Shown: piece after piece, positions 53,524 through 61,675 of the stretch
How positions within the stretch are numbered: position 1 is the first letter of the stretch
How the letters are laid out: each line of letters opens with the position of its first letter
NCBI RefSeq assembly: GCF_003205835.1
Contig: NZ_CP029773.1
Span: 3,194,501-3,258,500, forward strand
DNA from: Stenotrophomonas maltophilia
GTDB lineage: Bacteria > Pseudomonadota > Gammaproteobacteria > Xanthomonadales > Xanthomonadaceae
DNA: 64,000 nucleotides
Direction of reading: 5' to 3'
Position numbers and translations under genes: made by a program
The notes under the pieces: generated by a model
The model's database searches: none
What the model was told of the DNA's origin: nothing
Seen by the model: only the letters and a program-made list of their open reading frames with translations

Positions 53524-55113
53524 ATGATTGATCAGACAGTCGTAGAACTGTCGCGGCTGCAATTCGCGCTGACCGCGATGTACCACTTCCTATTCGTACC
53601 GCTCACCCTCGGCCTGTCCTTCATGGTGGCCATCATGGAGAGCGTGTACGTGATGACCGGCAAGGAGATCTGGCGCAGGATGACCCTGTTCTGGGGCGTC
53701 CTGTTCGGCATCAACTTCGCCATGGGCGTCGCCACCGGCATCGTCATGGAGTTCCAGTTCGGCATGAACTGGTCCTACTACAGCCACTACGTGGGTGACA
53801 TCTTCGGTGCGCCGCTGGCCATCGAAGGCCTGATGGCGTTCTTCCTGGAAGCCACCTTCGTCGGCCTGTTCTTCTTCGGCTGGAACCGCCTGACCAAGGT
53901 CAAGCACCTGATGGTGACCTGGCTGATGGCGCTGGGCACCAACCTGTCGGCGATCTGGATCCTGATCGCCAACGGCTGGATGCAGAACCCGACCGGCGCG
54001 GTGTTCAACCCGGAAACCATGCGCATGGAAGTCGTCGACTTCATGGCCGTGGTGTTCAACCCGGTGGCGCAGGCCAAGTTCGTGCACACCGTCAGTGCCG
54101 GTTACGTGACCGGTGCGGTGTTCGTGATGGCGATCAGCGCCCTGTTCCTGCTGCGCAACAAGCACAAGGACCTGGCCCGTCGTTCGTTCGCGGTGGCCGC
54201 AGCCTTCGGCCTGCTGTCGTCGCTGTCGGTGGTGGTGCTGGGTGACGAGAGCGGTTACGCCGCCAGCGAACACCAGAAGATGAAGCTGGCCGCGATCGAA
54301 GCGATGTGGGAAACCGAGCGTGCACCGGCCGACTTCACCGCCTTCGGCATCCCGAACCAGGAAACCCACCAGAACGACTACGCGGTGAAGATCCCGTACC
54401 TGATGGGCCTGATCGCCACCCGTTCGTTGAACCAGCCGATTCCGGGCATCCTGGAACTGGTCGAGCGCGCCGAACACCGCGTGCGCGGCGGCCAGCTGGC
54501 CTACGGTGCGCTGGAACGCCTGCGTGCGAACAAGAACGACGTTGAAGCGCGCGAGATGTTCGACCGCCATTGGCAGGACCTGGGCCATGGCCTGCTGCTC
54601 AAGCGCTACCGCGATGACATCCTCAACGCCACCCCGCAGGAAATCTCGCAGGCGGCGATGGACACCGTGCCGCGCGTGATGCCGCTGTTCTGGACCTTCC
54701 GCGTGATGGCCGGCCTGGGCTTCTACCTGATCGCCTTCTTCGCACTGGCCTTCTACTACTCCTGCCGCAACAACTTCCAGGACAAGCGCTGGTTCCTGCG
54801 CCTGGCCCTGTGGACGCTGCCGGCACCGTGGATCGCGATCGAATGTGGCTGGTTCGTGGCCGAGTACGGTCGCCAGCCGTGGGCGGTCGACGGCGTGCTG
54901 CCGACCTTCTATGCGGCATCGGGCCTGGCCCTGCATGAAATCGTGCTGACCCTTGCCGGCTTCACCGCGATCTACACCGCGCTGATCGTGGTCGAGATCA
55001 AGCTGATGCTCAAGGCGATCCGCAAGGGTCCGGACGAGGTGCTGCCGTCGCTGCAGTCGCCCCAGCCGCATGCTTCCCACAATGCCTCGGCGCCGGCCGC
55101 CGGCCAGGCCTGA
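53524..55113 (+). CDS. cydA: Cytochrome bd ubiquinol oxidase subunit I
   Basis: A 529-residue inner-membrane subunit with nine or so helices that binds hemes b558, b595 and d and oxidises ubiquinol. Heme ligands are visible at the start (LTAMYHFLFVPLTLG), in the central AKFVHTVSAGYVTGAVF block, and a methionine near 393. The length and insert around residues 255-385 indicate the long Q-loop type as in E. coli. cydB follows 15 bases after the stop codon. Confidence 0.95.
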   Translation: MIDQTVVELSRLQFALTAMYHFLFVPLTLGLSFMVAIMESVYVMTGKEIWRRMTLFWGVLFGINFAMGVATGIVMEFQFGMNWSYYSHYVGDIFGAPLAIEGLMAFFLEATFVGLFFFGWNRLTKVKHLMVTWLMALGTNLSAIWILIANGWMQNPTGAVFNPETMRMEVVDFMAVVFNPVAQAKFVHTVSAGYVTGAVFVMAISALFLLRNKHKDLARRSFAVAAAFGLLSSLSVVVLGDESGYAASEHQKMKLAAIEAMWETERAPADFTAFGIPNQETHQNDYAVKIPYLMGLIATRSLNQPIPGILELVERAEHRVRGGQLAYGALERLRANKNDVEAREMFDRHWQDLGHGLLLKRYRDDILNATPQEISQAAMDTVPRVMPLFWTFRVMAGLGFYLIAFFALAFYYSCRNNFQDKRWFLRLALWTLPAPWIAIECGWFVAEYGRQPWAVDGVLPTFYAASGLALHEIVLTLAGFTAIYTALIVVEIKLMLKAIRKGPDEVLPSLQSPQPHASHNASAPAAGQA

Positions 55114-55128
55114 GGCAGGAGAACCAAG

Positions 55129-56280
55129 ATGGATTTCATTCTTCTGGACTACACCACGCTGCGCGTGATCTGGTGGCTGCTGCTCGGCATCCTGCTGATC
55201 GGTTTCGCCGTGATGGATGGTTTCGACCTGGGCGTGGGCACCCTGCTGCCCTTCGTCGCCCGCAACGACGCCGAGCGCCGGCTGGTGATCAACACCATCG
55301 GCCCGGTATGGGAAGGCAATCAGGTGTGGCTGGTACTCGGTGGCGGTGCGATCTTCGCCGCCTGGCCGCCGCTGTACGCGGTCAGCTTCTCCGGGTTCTA
55401 CCTGGCGATGTTCGTGATCCTGTTCGCCCTGATCCTGCGTCCGGTCGGCTTCAAGTTCCGCAGCAAGATGCCCAGCGAACGCTGGCGCAACACCTGGGAT
55501 TGGGCGCTGTTCATCGGCGGCTTCATCCCGGCGCTGATCATGGGCGTGGCGGTGGGCAACGTGCTGCTGGGCGTGCCGTTCCACTTCGATGACAGCATGC
55601 GCATCTTCTACACCGGCTCGTTCTTCGGCCTGCTGATGCCCTTCGCGCTGCTGGCCGGCCTGCTCAGCGTGTCGATGCTGGTCGCCCACGGTGCCGCCAT
55701 GCTGGTGCTGAAGACCGACGGCCCGGTGGCCGAGCGTGCAGCCCGCTTCGGCAGCATCGCCGCGATCATCGCCTTCGTGCTCTTTGCGGTCGGCGGTGCC
55801 TGGGTGGCCTTCGGCCTGCCCGGTTACCAGATCACCTCGCAGGTGGTCACCGACGGCGCCACCAATCCGCTGCTGAAGACCGCCGAACTCGGCGCCGCCG
55901 GTGGCTGGATGCGCAACTACAGTGCGATGCCGGCCACGATCCTGGCCCCGCTGCTCGGCCTGGCCGGCCTGCTGGCCAGTGCGGTGCTGCTGCGTGCCCG
56001 TCGCGGCGGCCTGGCCTTCATCGCCTCCGGAGCGGCCATCGCCGGCATCATCCTGACCGTCGGCTTCGCCATCTTCCCGTTCCTGCTGCCGTCCTCGAGC
56101 CAGCCCACCTCCAGCCTGACCGTGTGGGATGCCTCGTCCAGCCACCTGACCCTGTGGATCATGCTGCTGGCCACGGCGGTGTTCCTGCCGATCATCATCG
56201 GTTACACCACCTGGGTGTACCGCGTGCTGAAGGGCAAGACCACCACCGAAGAGATGGGCAACAACCCGAACGCTTACTGA
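55129..56280 (+). CDS. cydB: Cytochrome bd ubiquinol oxidase subunit II
   Basis: A 383-residue inner-membrane subunit with eight to nine helices. The start [20 protein letters not shown], then [17 protein letters not shown] and [18 protein letters not shown], are characteristic. A ribosome site GGCAGGAG lies before the ATG. It is followed by cydX after 54 bases containing a short palindrome. Confidence 0.95.
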   Translation: MDFILLDYTTLRVIWWLLLGILLIGFAVMDGFDLGVGTLLPFVARNDAERRLVINTIGPVWEGNQVWLVLGGGAIFAAWPPLYAVSFSGFYLAMFVILFALILRPVGFKFRSKMPSERWRNTWDWALFIGGFIPALIMGVAVGNVLLGVPFHFDDSMRIFYTGSFFGLLMPFALLAGLLSVSMLVAHGAAMLVLKTDGPVAERAARFGSIAAIIAFVLFAVGGAWVAFGLPGYQITSQVVTDGATNPLLKTAELGAAGGWMRNYSAMPATILAPLLGLAGLLASAVLLRARRGGLAFIASGAAIAGIILTVGFAIFPFLLPSSSQPTSSLTVWDASSSHLTLWIMLLATAVFLPIIIGYTTWVYRVLKGKTTTEEMGNNPNAY

Positions 56281-56334
56281 GTGCCGATGTGCCGGCCCAG
56301 GGTCGGCACATCCGCTGGACAAAGGAGACTGATC

Positions 56335-56451
56335 ATGTGGTATTTCGCCTGGATTCTCGGTGCCGGCCTCGCCTCGACGGTGGCCATCCTCAACGGCATG
56401 TGGTTCGAAGCCCGCGAGCAGAACCGTATCGAGAAAGAAAATCGTCGCTGA
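56335..56451 (+). CDS. cydX: Cytochrome bd small subunit CydX
   Basis: A 38-residue single-membrane-helix peptide, starting MWYFAWILGAGLASTVAILN and ending in a charged tail EQNRIEKENRR. This is the YbgT/CydX pattern (conserved W-Y-F-A-W-I-L-G and a Glu/Asn-rich tail). CydX stabilises the heme sites of the CydAB complex. AAAGGAG lies nine bases before the ATG. It completes the cydABX operon. Genes this short are easily missed. Confidence 0.93.
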   Translation: MWYFAWILGAGLASTVAILNGMWFEAREQNRIEKENRR

Positions 56452-56465
56452 GTTGTAAAAAAACC

Positions 56466-56494
56466 TTGCCGCCTTGGCCTTCACACGGTATCTT
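56466..56494 (+). promoter_or_regulatory. Promoter of the first tRNA-Pro gene
   Basis: TTGCCG, a 17-base spacer and TATCTT, followed 12 bases later by the tRNA. The second tRNA copy has the same -35 box and spacing. Confidence 0.75.
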
Positions 56495-56506
56495 AGGCGG
56501 CTCCTT

Positions 56507-56583
<77 letters not shown>

Positions 56584-56600
56584 CGCATGTGGTCGCATTG

Positions 56601-56630
56601 AAGCCTGGTGAAGTCGTCCAGGCTTTTTTG
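56601..56630 (+). terminator. Rho-independent terminator of the first tRNA-Pro gene
   Basis: AAGCCTGG / CCAGGCTT stem with a loop of about nine bases, then TTTTTG. Confidence 0.85.
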
Positions 56631-56681
56631 TTCCCTGAAGTGGCACTGCTTCGGCAGTGTGAAGAAAACAGCATTTACCCC

Positions 56682-56710
56682 TTGCCGCCATCGGGGTGAA
56701 TCGCTAGAAT
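56682..56710 (+). promoter_or_regulatory. Promoter of the second tRNA-Pro gene
   Basis: TTGCCG, a 17-base spacer and TAGAAT (within GCTAGAAT), 13 bases before the tRNA. Confidence 0.78.
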
Positions 56711-56723
56711 AGGCGGCTCCCTT

Positions 56724-56800
<77 letters not shown>

Positions 56801-56816
56801 CTTCGGTGGTCACCAA

Positions 56817-56851
56817 GAAGCCTGGAAGACGACAGTCCTCCGGGTTTTTTT
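56817..56851 (+). terminator. Rho-independent terminator of the second tRNA-Pro gene
   Basis: AGCCTGGAAGAC with GTCCTCCGGGTTTTTTT: an imperfect stem followed by a run of seven T residues. Confidence 0.75.
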
Positions 56852-57361
56852 GTGCCTGGCGCTTGGGGGCCCTGCCTGTGAAGCGCTGCAACGGGGCAAG
56901 GCAGCCGCCCTGCCCCGCCACACGGCCCGGAGTCAGCAGGGCCGCACGTTAAGGCTGGCCTACAAGGCCCAGCACGCGACTGGCCTGCATCAGGCCCTCC
57001 ATCGCGCGACCGCCTGCGTCCTGGCCCGGCCCGCCATCCTGCTGCGCCCACCATGGAACACGGACGGATTGCCAGCCGGCGCCGTACGAGGCGACGCTGG
57101 CTGACAAGCGCAAACACGGCTGAGGCTCGAGTTTGCGGTGGTGGGCATTCGCGCCATTGCGGTGATTCGTGCGATTCCCATCATTGTTGCGCGGGGTCTG
57201 TAGTGGTCCTGCATCCTGCTGGGCAAGCGCTTGCCAGGTGTCAGGTGTCACGCTGCCTGGGAAGTGACGCCCAGTGGGCGCCTGCGCACAGCGCCAGCAC
57301 CAACACCAGCACGACAGATCGCGCACGCGGCGAGCATTCCGTGCGAAAACCGGAAATGGCC
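56852..57361 (-). other. Gap with a possible decayed small secreted-protein gene
   Basis: No intact gene was accepted here. On the minus strand one frame reads VVLVLVLALCAGAHWASLPR (from a GTG at 57312), a good signal-peptide core, but stops after about 23 codons. Another frame, open from 57326 to 56949, has G/C-rich third positions only in its second half (near AQQDGGPGQDAGGRAMEGLM). This is what a frameshifted remnant of a small exported protein would look like. The evidence is weak. Confidence 0.25.
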
Positions 57362-58111
57362 CTAGCCCTTGAGGCTCGGGTCCGTTACCGGCAACAGGTC
57401 ATAGCTGGCCAGTTCCATTTCGACGCGGTGTACCTTGTCCACCTGCGCGTCGTCGGTGGGGTCGAACACGCCCGGCACCGAGACGATCACCGTGCCCCGG
57501 CCATCGACCGCGTGGACCGCATGTGCGTCGGGGATCTGCGCGTGGGTGATCTGCGCGGGGACGAAACCCATCCAGCCAAAGTACCGGCGGTGTTGATACA
57601 GGCGCCTGTCTAGCTGGTAGGTCACGAGACCCTTCTCAGGCGTTCTAGCATTGACATCCGTGCTCGCGAATGTGGGCTCTATTGCCGCCACCATTCTGAT
57701 CAACGCATTGAGCATCAACGAGGAAGTGGATGCTCCAAACGGCTCGATTCCCTCCAGGCTGAAGCAGTTGAAGCCTGTTGTCGGATCCAGTTCGAGCACT
57801 GCAACTCCTGGCTTGCACCAGTCACGGTCGTTATCGACGTTGGCAAGCGACAAAGAAGCGCCAAGTTCGGGATAGTCACCAAATTTCCTGCGATCCTTCT
57901 CAACCTTCCCACTGATCCGGCTAAACAGTGCATCACTGTCTTCCAAGGGAATTGCTTTCTCTGAACGGCTTGAAGGGAGCGCATACCATTGCTTCATTAA
58001 AGGATGCTGCTGTGACAAATATCGGGTCAGACTCTTCGCCAAGCTTATGACTTCCTCGGGCGATCGCGCGACAGGCGTCGTCCAAAGGTTGGCCTGGGAA
58101 CTCAGAATCAT
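57362..58111 (-). CDS. Immunity 52 family protein (predicted Tox-REase-5 antidote)
   Basis: A 249-residue soluble protein without signal peptide. It matches by eye the Imm52 type that accompanies Tox-REase-5 toxins, including the C-terminal features RRYFGWMGFVPAQITHAQIP and GVFDPTDDAQVDKVHRVEME. It should bind and block the nuclease encoded just upstream, protecting the producing cell. The ATG at 58111 overlaps the toxin stop by ATGA, so both are made together. Its codon use is more A/T-rich than the core genes around it, suggesting acquisition. The family call comes from memory of the toxin-immunity pairing and should be checked by profile search. Confidence 0.75.
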   Translation of the reverse strand: MILSSQANLWTTPVARSPEEVISLAKSLTRYLSQQHPLMKQWYALPSSRSEKAIPLEDSDALFSRISGKVEKDRRKFGDYPELGASLSLANVDNDRDWCKPGVAVLELDPTTGFNCFSLEGIEPFGASTSSLMLNALIRMVAAIEPTFASTDVNARTPEKGLVTYQLDRRLYQHRRYFGWMGFVPAQITHAQIPDAHAVHAVDGRGTVIVSVPGVFDPTDDAQVDKVHRVEMELASYDLLPVTDPSLKG

Positions 58112-58908
58112 CTTTCTTCTCCAAGGAAAGGCTCGTATCTGCAGAGCGAAGAATCGATTCCGCCTGTCGATACGGCCGCCGCCATCGTGCGTCGTTGCAT
58201 GAAGCACCAGATAAGCCTGCCTTGCGGCTCGGCAATCGCGATAGCAGCGCGCTGTCTGAGCATCTGCTTTCGCCACGAGTTAAATATTCCAAGCCGCACA
58301 AAACTGTACTTGGCCCGACCATTTTCATCCAGAAACTGCTCATACCTCCCCTTCGCTTCCACCACCGTACAGTCCTTCAACCAGAACCCATCAAACTCGC
58401 AGGCGTTGAAATGCCACTCCTGCACGGTGCGTGAGAACCCATCGCGCTCAAGGTAGTCAAACAACGTATCCACCGAGAATAGCCGCCGATCAGGATCCGC
58501 CTTGTCGGCGACCATGAAACCAAAGCGCAGCGGCGCCGAGCGCAGGTTGGCGATGTACAACTGATATTCGTAATTGATCAGGTTGCTTTGGGTGACATAG
58601 CGCGGGGTGAGAGGCGGACCGATGAACCCCTCCTTCAGCAGGCACTCGTTGCACGCGGTCTCGTCGGGCATCTGCGAGCAGTCCACCTCCCGCGCCTTGG
58701 CCGTCGGCTCGGCGCGCGCATCGGGCTTGGCTTCACCACGCACCCGCTGCTGGATTCCGTACACGGCATCGCGGATGCCATCGACCACATCGCCGGTGGT
58801 CGGCCCGCCGTAGGGATCCACCGGGTTGCCGTCTTCGTCGACGGTGCCGGTACCGCCTCCCACGCCTGGCCCCAGCCAGGGCCGGGGTCCGATGATTCTG
58901 GTGCCCAT
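58108..58908 (-). CDS. Type VI effector candidate with Tox-REase-5 nuclease domain
   Basis: A 266-residue protein. The first ~75 residues are a flexible Gly/Pro/Asp-rich region. A cysteine cluster, CSQMPDETACNECLLKEGF, opens the toxin part. The nuclease core has Glu-164, Asp-173 and Glu-184-x-Lys-186 in EWHFNACEFDGFWLKDCTVV and EAKGRYEQF, the PD-(D/E)xK restriction-endonuclease arrangement of Tox-REase-5. It would degrade DNA in a rival cell. It has no PAAR or Rhs part, so delivery must come from the separate PAAR protein in the cassette, through the DUF4123 chaperone. This is the organisation of TseT of Pseudomonas aeruginosa. Confidence 0.82.
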   Translation of the reverse strand: MGTRIIGPRPWLGPGVGGGTGTVDEDGNPVDPYGGPTTGDVVDGIRDAVYGIQQRVRGEAKPDARAEPTAKAREVDCSQMPDETACNECLLKEGFIGPPLTPRYVTQSNLINYEYQLYIANLRSAPLRFGFMVADKADPDRRLFSVDTLFDYLERDGFSRTVQEWHFNACEFDGFWLKDCTVVEAKGRYEQFLDENGRAKYSFVRLGIFNSWRKQMLRQRAAIAIAEPQGRLIWCFMQRRTMAAAVSTGGIDSSLCRYEPFLGEER

Positions 58909-58916
58909 GATTGCTC

Positions 58917-59255
58917 CTAGTACCCTGCCAGATTCGACAACAGATCCGCCGCCGCCAGATTCGGGTTCTCCGCGTTACGTATCCACAGGTCCACCGCAGG
59001 GACGGCCCGCAAACCGCACGCCCATGCCACGTCCGCCTTCACCCAGCGCACCAGCACCGGCAGGTGGGTGATGCGCAGCACATAGGCTGCATGGTCATGG
59101 CTTCGCACCACCTCATCCATCAGCGCGCCATCGCTCAGATGACCGACCCTGCCGGGGTACTCCTCGCGAATCTCCCGGCACAACAACGGGAAAAAAGTGG
59201 AGGGGTCAGGCAGGCGCAGCAGGGCCTCCTGATCCTCGTTGATCTCAAACATCAA
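58917..59255 (-). CDS. Unknown 112-residue protein, co-chaperone candidate
   Basis: I do not recognise the family. The protein is small, soluble and rich in Leu and Arg, with no cysteine cluster: MFEINEDQEALLRLPDPSTF, then CREIREEYPGRVGHLSDGAL, a core HAAYVLRITHLPVLVRWVKA, and a C-terminal LLSNLAGY. It sits between the DUF4123 chaperone (four-base overlap, ATGA type) and the toxin (eight-base gap). In the P. aeruginosa TseT cluster a small gene at this exact place encodes the co-chaperone co-TecT. Assignment here is by position only. The start may be either of the first two methionines. Confidence 0.7.
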   Translation of the reverse strand: MMFEINEDQEALLRLPDPSTFFPLLCREIREEYPGRVGHLSDGALMDEVVRSHDHAAYVLRITHLPVLVRWVKADVAWACGLRAVPAVDLWIRNAENPNLAAADLLSNLAGY

Positions 59256-59722
59256 CCGGTCTCCGCTGCATACAACGCGTCACGTTCCAGGGCGTAGTGC
59301 TGGCCCAGCATCTGGAAGCGCCACTGCCGCAGCGGGCCCATCAGCTCCCTGCGCTGCTGCAGCGTGAACGCCCGCTGCAAGCGCAGGAACACGCGACCAT
59401 CCCAGTAGCGCAGCAGCGCCAGCTTGCCGCTGGGGCGGCGCAGGTCCAGGCAGGCTTCCAGGTGCTGGAACACTGCTTCAAATCCAGCTTCGCTGCTGAG
59501 CCAGGCCACGACCGGCTTGTTCATTTCCAGCGCGCGCAACCATCCATCCACCGGGGTCTGGTGCTGCGCGGGCAACTGGATCAACCAGGGCCCGAGGCTG
59601 GCATGCGCAGCCTCGGGCTGGCGTGCCAACAGGGGCCGGTGCGGCAGGTCCTGGGCGTACCAGGCCAGCGCCTTGGCCGTGTCGGCATAGGCCGCTGCAT
59701 CGACAATGACGTATCGGTTCAT
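59252..59722 (-). CDS. DUF4123 type VI effector chaperone
   Basis: A 156-residue soluble protein with the DUF4123 pattern: RYVIVDAAAYADTAKALAWY at the start, then LGPWLIQLP and a C-terminal RPSGKLALLRYWDGRVFLRL followed by LMGPLRQW. DUF4123 proteins (TEC/Tap family) hold effectors and load them on VgrG or PAAR tips. The ATG follows directly on the PAAR stop codon. Together with the neighbours it forms a delivery module for the nuclease toxin. Confidence 0.88.
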   Translation of the reverse strand: MNRYVIVDAAAYADTAKALAWYAQDLPHRPLLARQPEAAHASLGPWLIQLPAQHQTPVDGWLRALEMNKPVVAWLSSEAGFEAVFQHLEACLDLRRPSGKLALLRYWDGRVFLRLQRAFTLQQRRELMGPLRQWRFQMLGQHYALERDALYAAETG

Positions 59723-60145
59723 TCAGCGCCCCAGGAAGGTCGCGCCGGAGCGCGAGGCGGCCAGCAGGCATGCTTCGCACACGGGCGGCTTGCCGGCCTG
59801 CGGCAGTACGGGCAACGGGGCCAGATCCGAAGCAGCAGCGACGTGGCTGACGCCGTCAGCCACGCCGCCTTCCCCGCCCATGTCCAAATAGACCCGGGAT
59901 TGCTTGCCGGCAATCAGCGAGCAGCCGCATGAGAGCCTGTCGCCGTGGCGCGCGACGGGCTGGCCTTCAAACGTCAGCGTGATGTCGCCGCTGACGATGG
60001 TGGTCACGCGCTGGTGCTTGGGGCAGGTGGCTTTGTCGCCCACCCGCGCAACGGCCATGCCCTCGATGTCGGTAACCGGGGAGCCGGTGATGACCCTGCC
60101 ACCGCCCGTGGTTGCGTCACCCACCACAATCAACGTCCTTGCCAC
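59723..60145 (-). CDS. PAAR-domain protein, type VI spike tip
   Basis: A 140-residue protein with a PAAR domain over residues 1-92: TLIVVGDATTGGGRVITGSP, VARVGDKATCPKHQRVTTIV and GQPVARHGDRLSCGCSLIAG. His and Cys residues of CPKH and HGDRLSCGC should hold the zinc. The C-terminal ~45 residues are a short Pro/Ala linker ending VCEACLLAASRSG, a tail seen in other stand-alone PAAR proteins. It would cap a VgrG spike and carry the chaperone-bound toxin. I use the GTG at 60145, with AAGGA upstream. GCTAGGTT about 30 bases upstream may be the -10 box of the cassette. Confidence 0.9.
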   Translation of the reverse strand: MARTLIVVGDATTGGGRVITGSPVTDIEGMAVARVGDKATCPKHQRVTTIVSGDITLTFEGQPVARHGDRLSCGCSLIAGKQSRVYLDMGGEGGVADGVSHVAAASDLAPLPVLPQAGKPPVCEACLLAASRSGATFLGR

Positions 60146-60469
60146 CCTGCAATCCTTCGGCCATGGATGTGGCCCGAACCTAGCAACGCCCCACACCCCC
60201 TGCACTTCAATACGGCGTCCATCGCGGCGTGCCTGCCGCGGCCAAACGCGCGCAGGAGTCCGCAACGCAAGGGGTTGGCTGGATCACGGTGCCGACCCAG
60301 GCCGCACCGGCCGCCCTCACCCGGCTATGCAGATCGCGACAAATCGCGCCAACAGGACCTCACCTCGCCAGCCACGTACAATGGCGCCCTCCCCCACCTA
60401 CCGCGCCGGCACAGCCCGGTGCGGCGCTGCATGCCAAGACGCGGCGTGCGACACCTGCAAGGACCACCG
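60146..60469. other. Intergenic region between the PAAR cassette and an MFS gene
   Basis: These 324 bases hold promoters for divergent genes. GCTAGGTT on the minus strand at 60175-60182 could serve the PAAR operon. No tRNA, repeat dimer or attachment-site copy of the tRNA-Pro end was seen. Confidence 0.35.
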
Positions 60470-61675
60470 ATGAGTTCCTCCACCTCCGATTCGCCGTCGC
60501 TGCTGCACGGTCGCGTCCTCGCGTTCGCCGCGATCCTGCTGGCCGCGATCAACCTGCGCACCGCGGTCACCTCGATCACCCCGCTGCTGGACGTGCTCGG
60601 CCAGCAGTTCGGTTTCGGCACCACCATGACCGGCGTGCTGGGCATGCTGCCGACCGCCTCGTTCGCGCTGTTCGGTGTGGCCACGCCGGCACTGGCGCGG
60701 CGCCTCGGGCTGGAGCGCACCACGCTGCTGGCGATGGTGATGGCAATGGCCGGCCTGCTGCTGCGTTCCAGCGCCGGCAATGTCGGCACGCTGCTGTTCG
60801 GTTCAGTGGTGGCACTGGCTGGCATGGGCATCGGCAACGTGGTGGTGCCGCCGCTGGTGAAGCGCTATTTCGCCAACAAGGTCGGCACCATGAGCACGCT
60901 CTACATCAGCGTGCTGCAGCTGGGCACGATGCTGCCGGCGCTGCTGGCGGTGCCGGTGGCCAACGCCGCGGGCTGGCGCGTGTCGCTGGGCATGTGGGCG
61001 CTGCTGGCGCTGGCCGCTGCGCTGCCGTGGCTGCTGCTGGCCAAGCGCGCGCCGAAGCCGCAGGCCGACGCCACCGATCCAACCGCGCAGCCGCACGGCA
61101 AGGTCTGGCGCACGTCGCTGGGCTGGAGCATGACGCTGATGTTCGGCATGACCTCGCTGATGACGTACTCGATGTTCACCTGGCTGCCGCGCATCGTGGT
61201 CGAGGCCGGTGGCACGCCCGCGTTCGGTGGCGTGATGGTGGCCGTGTTCTCGGCCCTGGGCCTGCTGCCGTCGCTGGTTATTCCATCGATGGCGGTACGC
61301 ATGCAGAACCCGTTCCCGCTGGTGCTGATCGGCTTCTTCTCGTTCGTGATCGCCTTCACCGGGCTGCTGCTGGCACCGATGAAGGCGCCACTGCTGTGGG
61401 CCTGCCTGCTCGGCGTTGGCCCGTCCACCTTCCCGCTGGCGCTGACCCTGATCAACCTGCGCACCCGCACCCCCACCGGCTCGGCAGCGCTGTCCGGCTT
61501 CATGCAGGGCGTGGGTTACAGCTTCAGCTGTCTGGGCCCGTTCCTGGTCGGCTGGCTGCACACGGTCAGCGACGGCTGGACTCTCCCGTTCAGCTTCCTG
61601 TTCGGCTGCGCCACCCTGATGCTGTGCGCCTCGTGGGTGGCCTGCAAGCCACGCAAGCTGGAAGATCTCTGGTGA
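60470..61675 (+). CDS. CynX/NimT-family MFS transporter
   Basis: A 401-residue inner-membrane protein with 12 membrane segments. The opening LLAAINLRTAVTSITPLLDV and the loop LARRLGLERTTLLAMVMAMA match the CynX/NimT group (cyanate, 2-nitroimidazole and related anions). The middle carries a basic-acidic cytoplasmic loop (KRAPKPQADATD). The substrate cannot be named from sequence. AAGGACC precedes the ATG. A GGGGCCG / CGGCCCC hairpin at 61682-61700 follows the stop codon. Confidence 0.85.
   Translation: MSSSTSDSPSLLHGRVLAFAAILLAAINLRTAVTSITPLLDVLGQQFGFGTTMTGVLGMLPTASFALFGVATPALARRLGLERTTLLAMVMAMAGLLLRSSAGNVGTLLFGSVVALAGMGIGNVVVPPLVKRYFANKVGTMSTLYISVLQLGTMLPALLAVPVANAAGWRVSLGMWALLALAAALPWLLLAKRAPKPQADATDPTAQPHGKVWRTSLGWSMTLMFGMTSLMTYSMFTWLPRIVVEAGGTPAFGGVMVAVFSALGLLPSLVIPSMAVRMQNPFPLVLIGFFSFVIAFTGLLLAPMKAPLLWACLLGVGPSTFPLALTLINLRTRTPTGSAALSGFMQGVGYSFSCLGPFLVGWLHTVSDGWTLPFSFLFGCATLMLCASWVACKPRKLEDLW

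Noticed and set aside
53590..56484. A 964-codon open frame antisense to cydAB
   Set aside because: cydA and cydB are certain; the antisense product is His/Gln/Arg-rich without domain and would cover the cydX gene too.
57362..60145. Interpretation as a prophage tail or polymorphic contact-dependent toxin (CDI/Rhs) locus
   Set aside because: There is no hemagglutinin, Rhs repeat or tail gene; PAAR plus DUF4123 point to type VI delivery.
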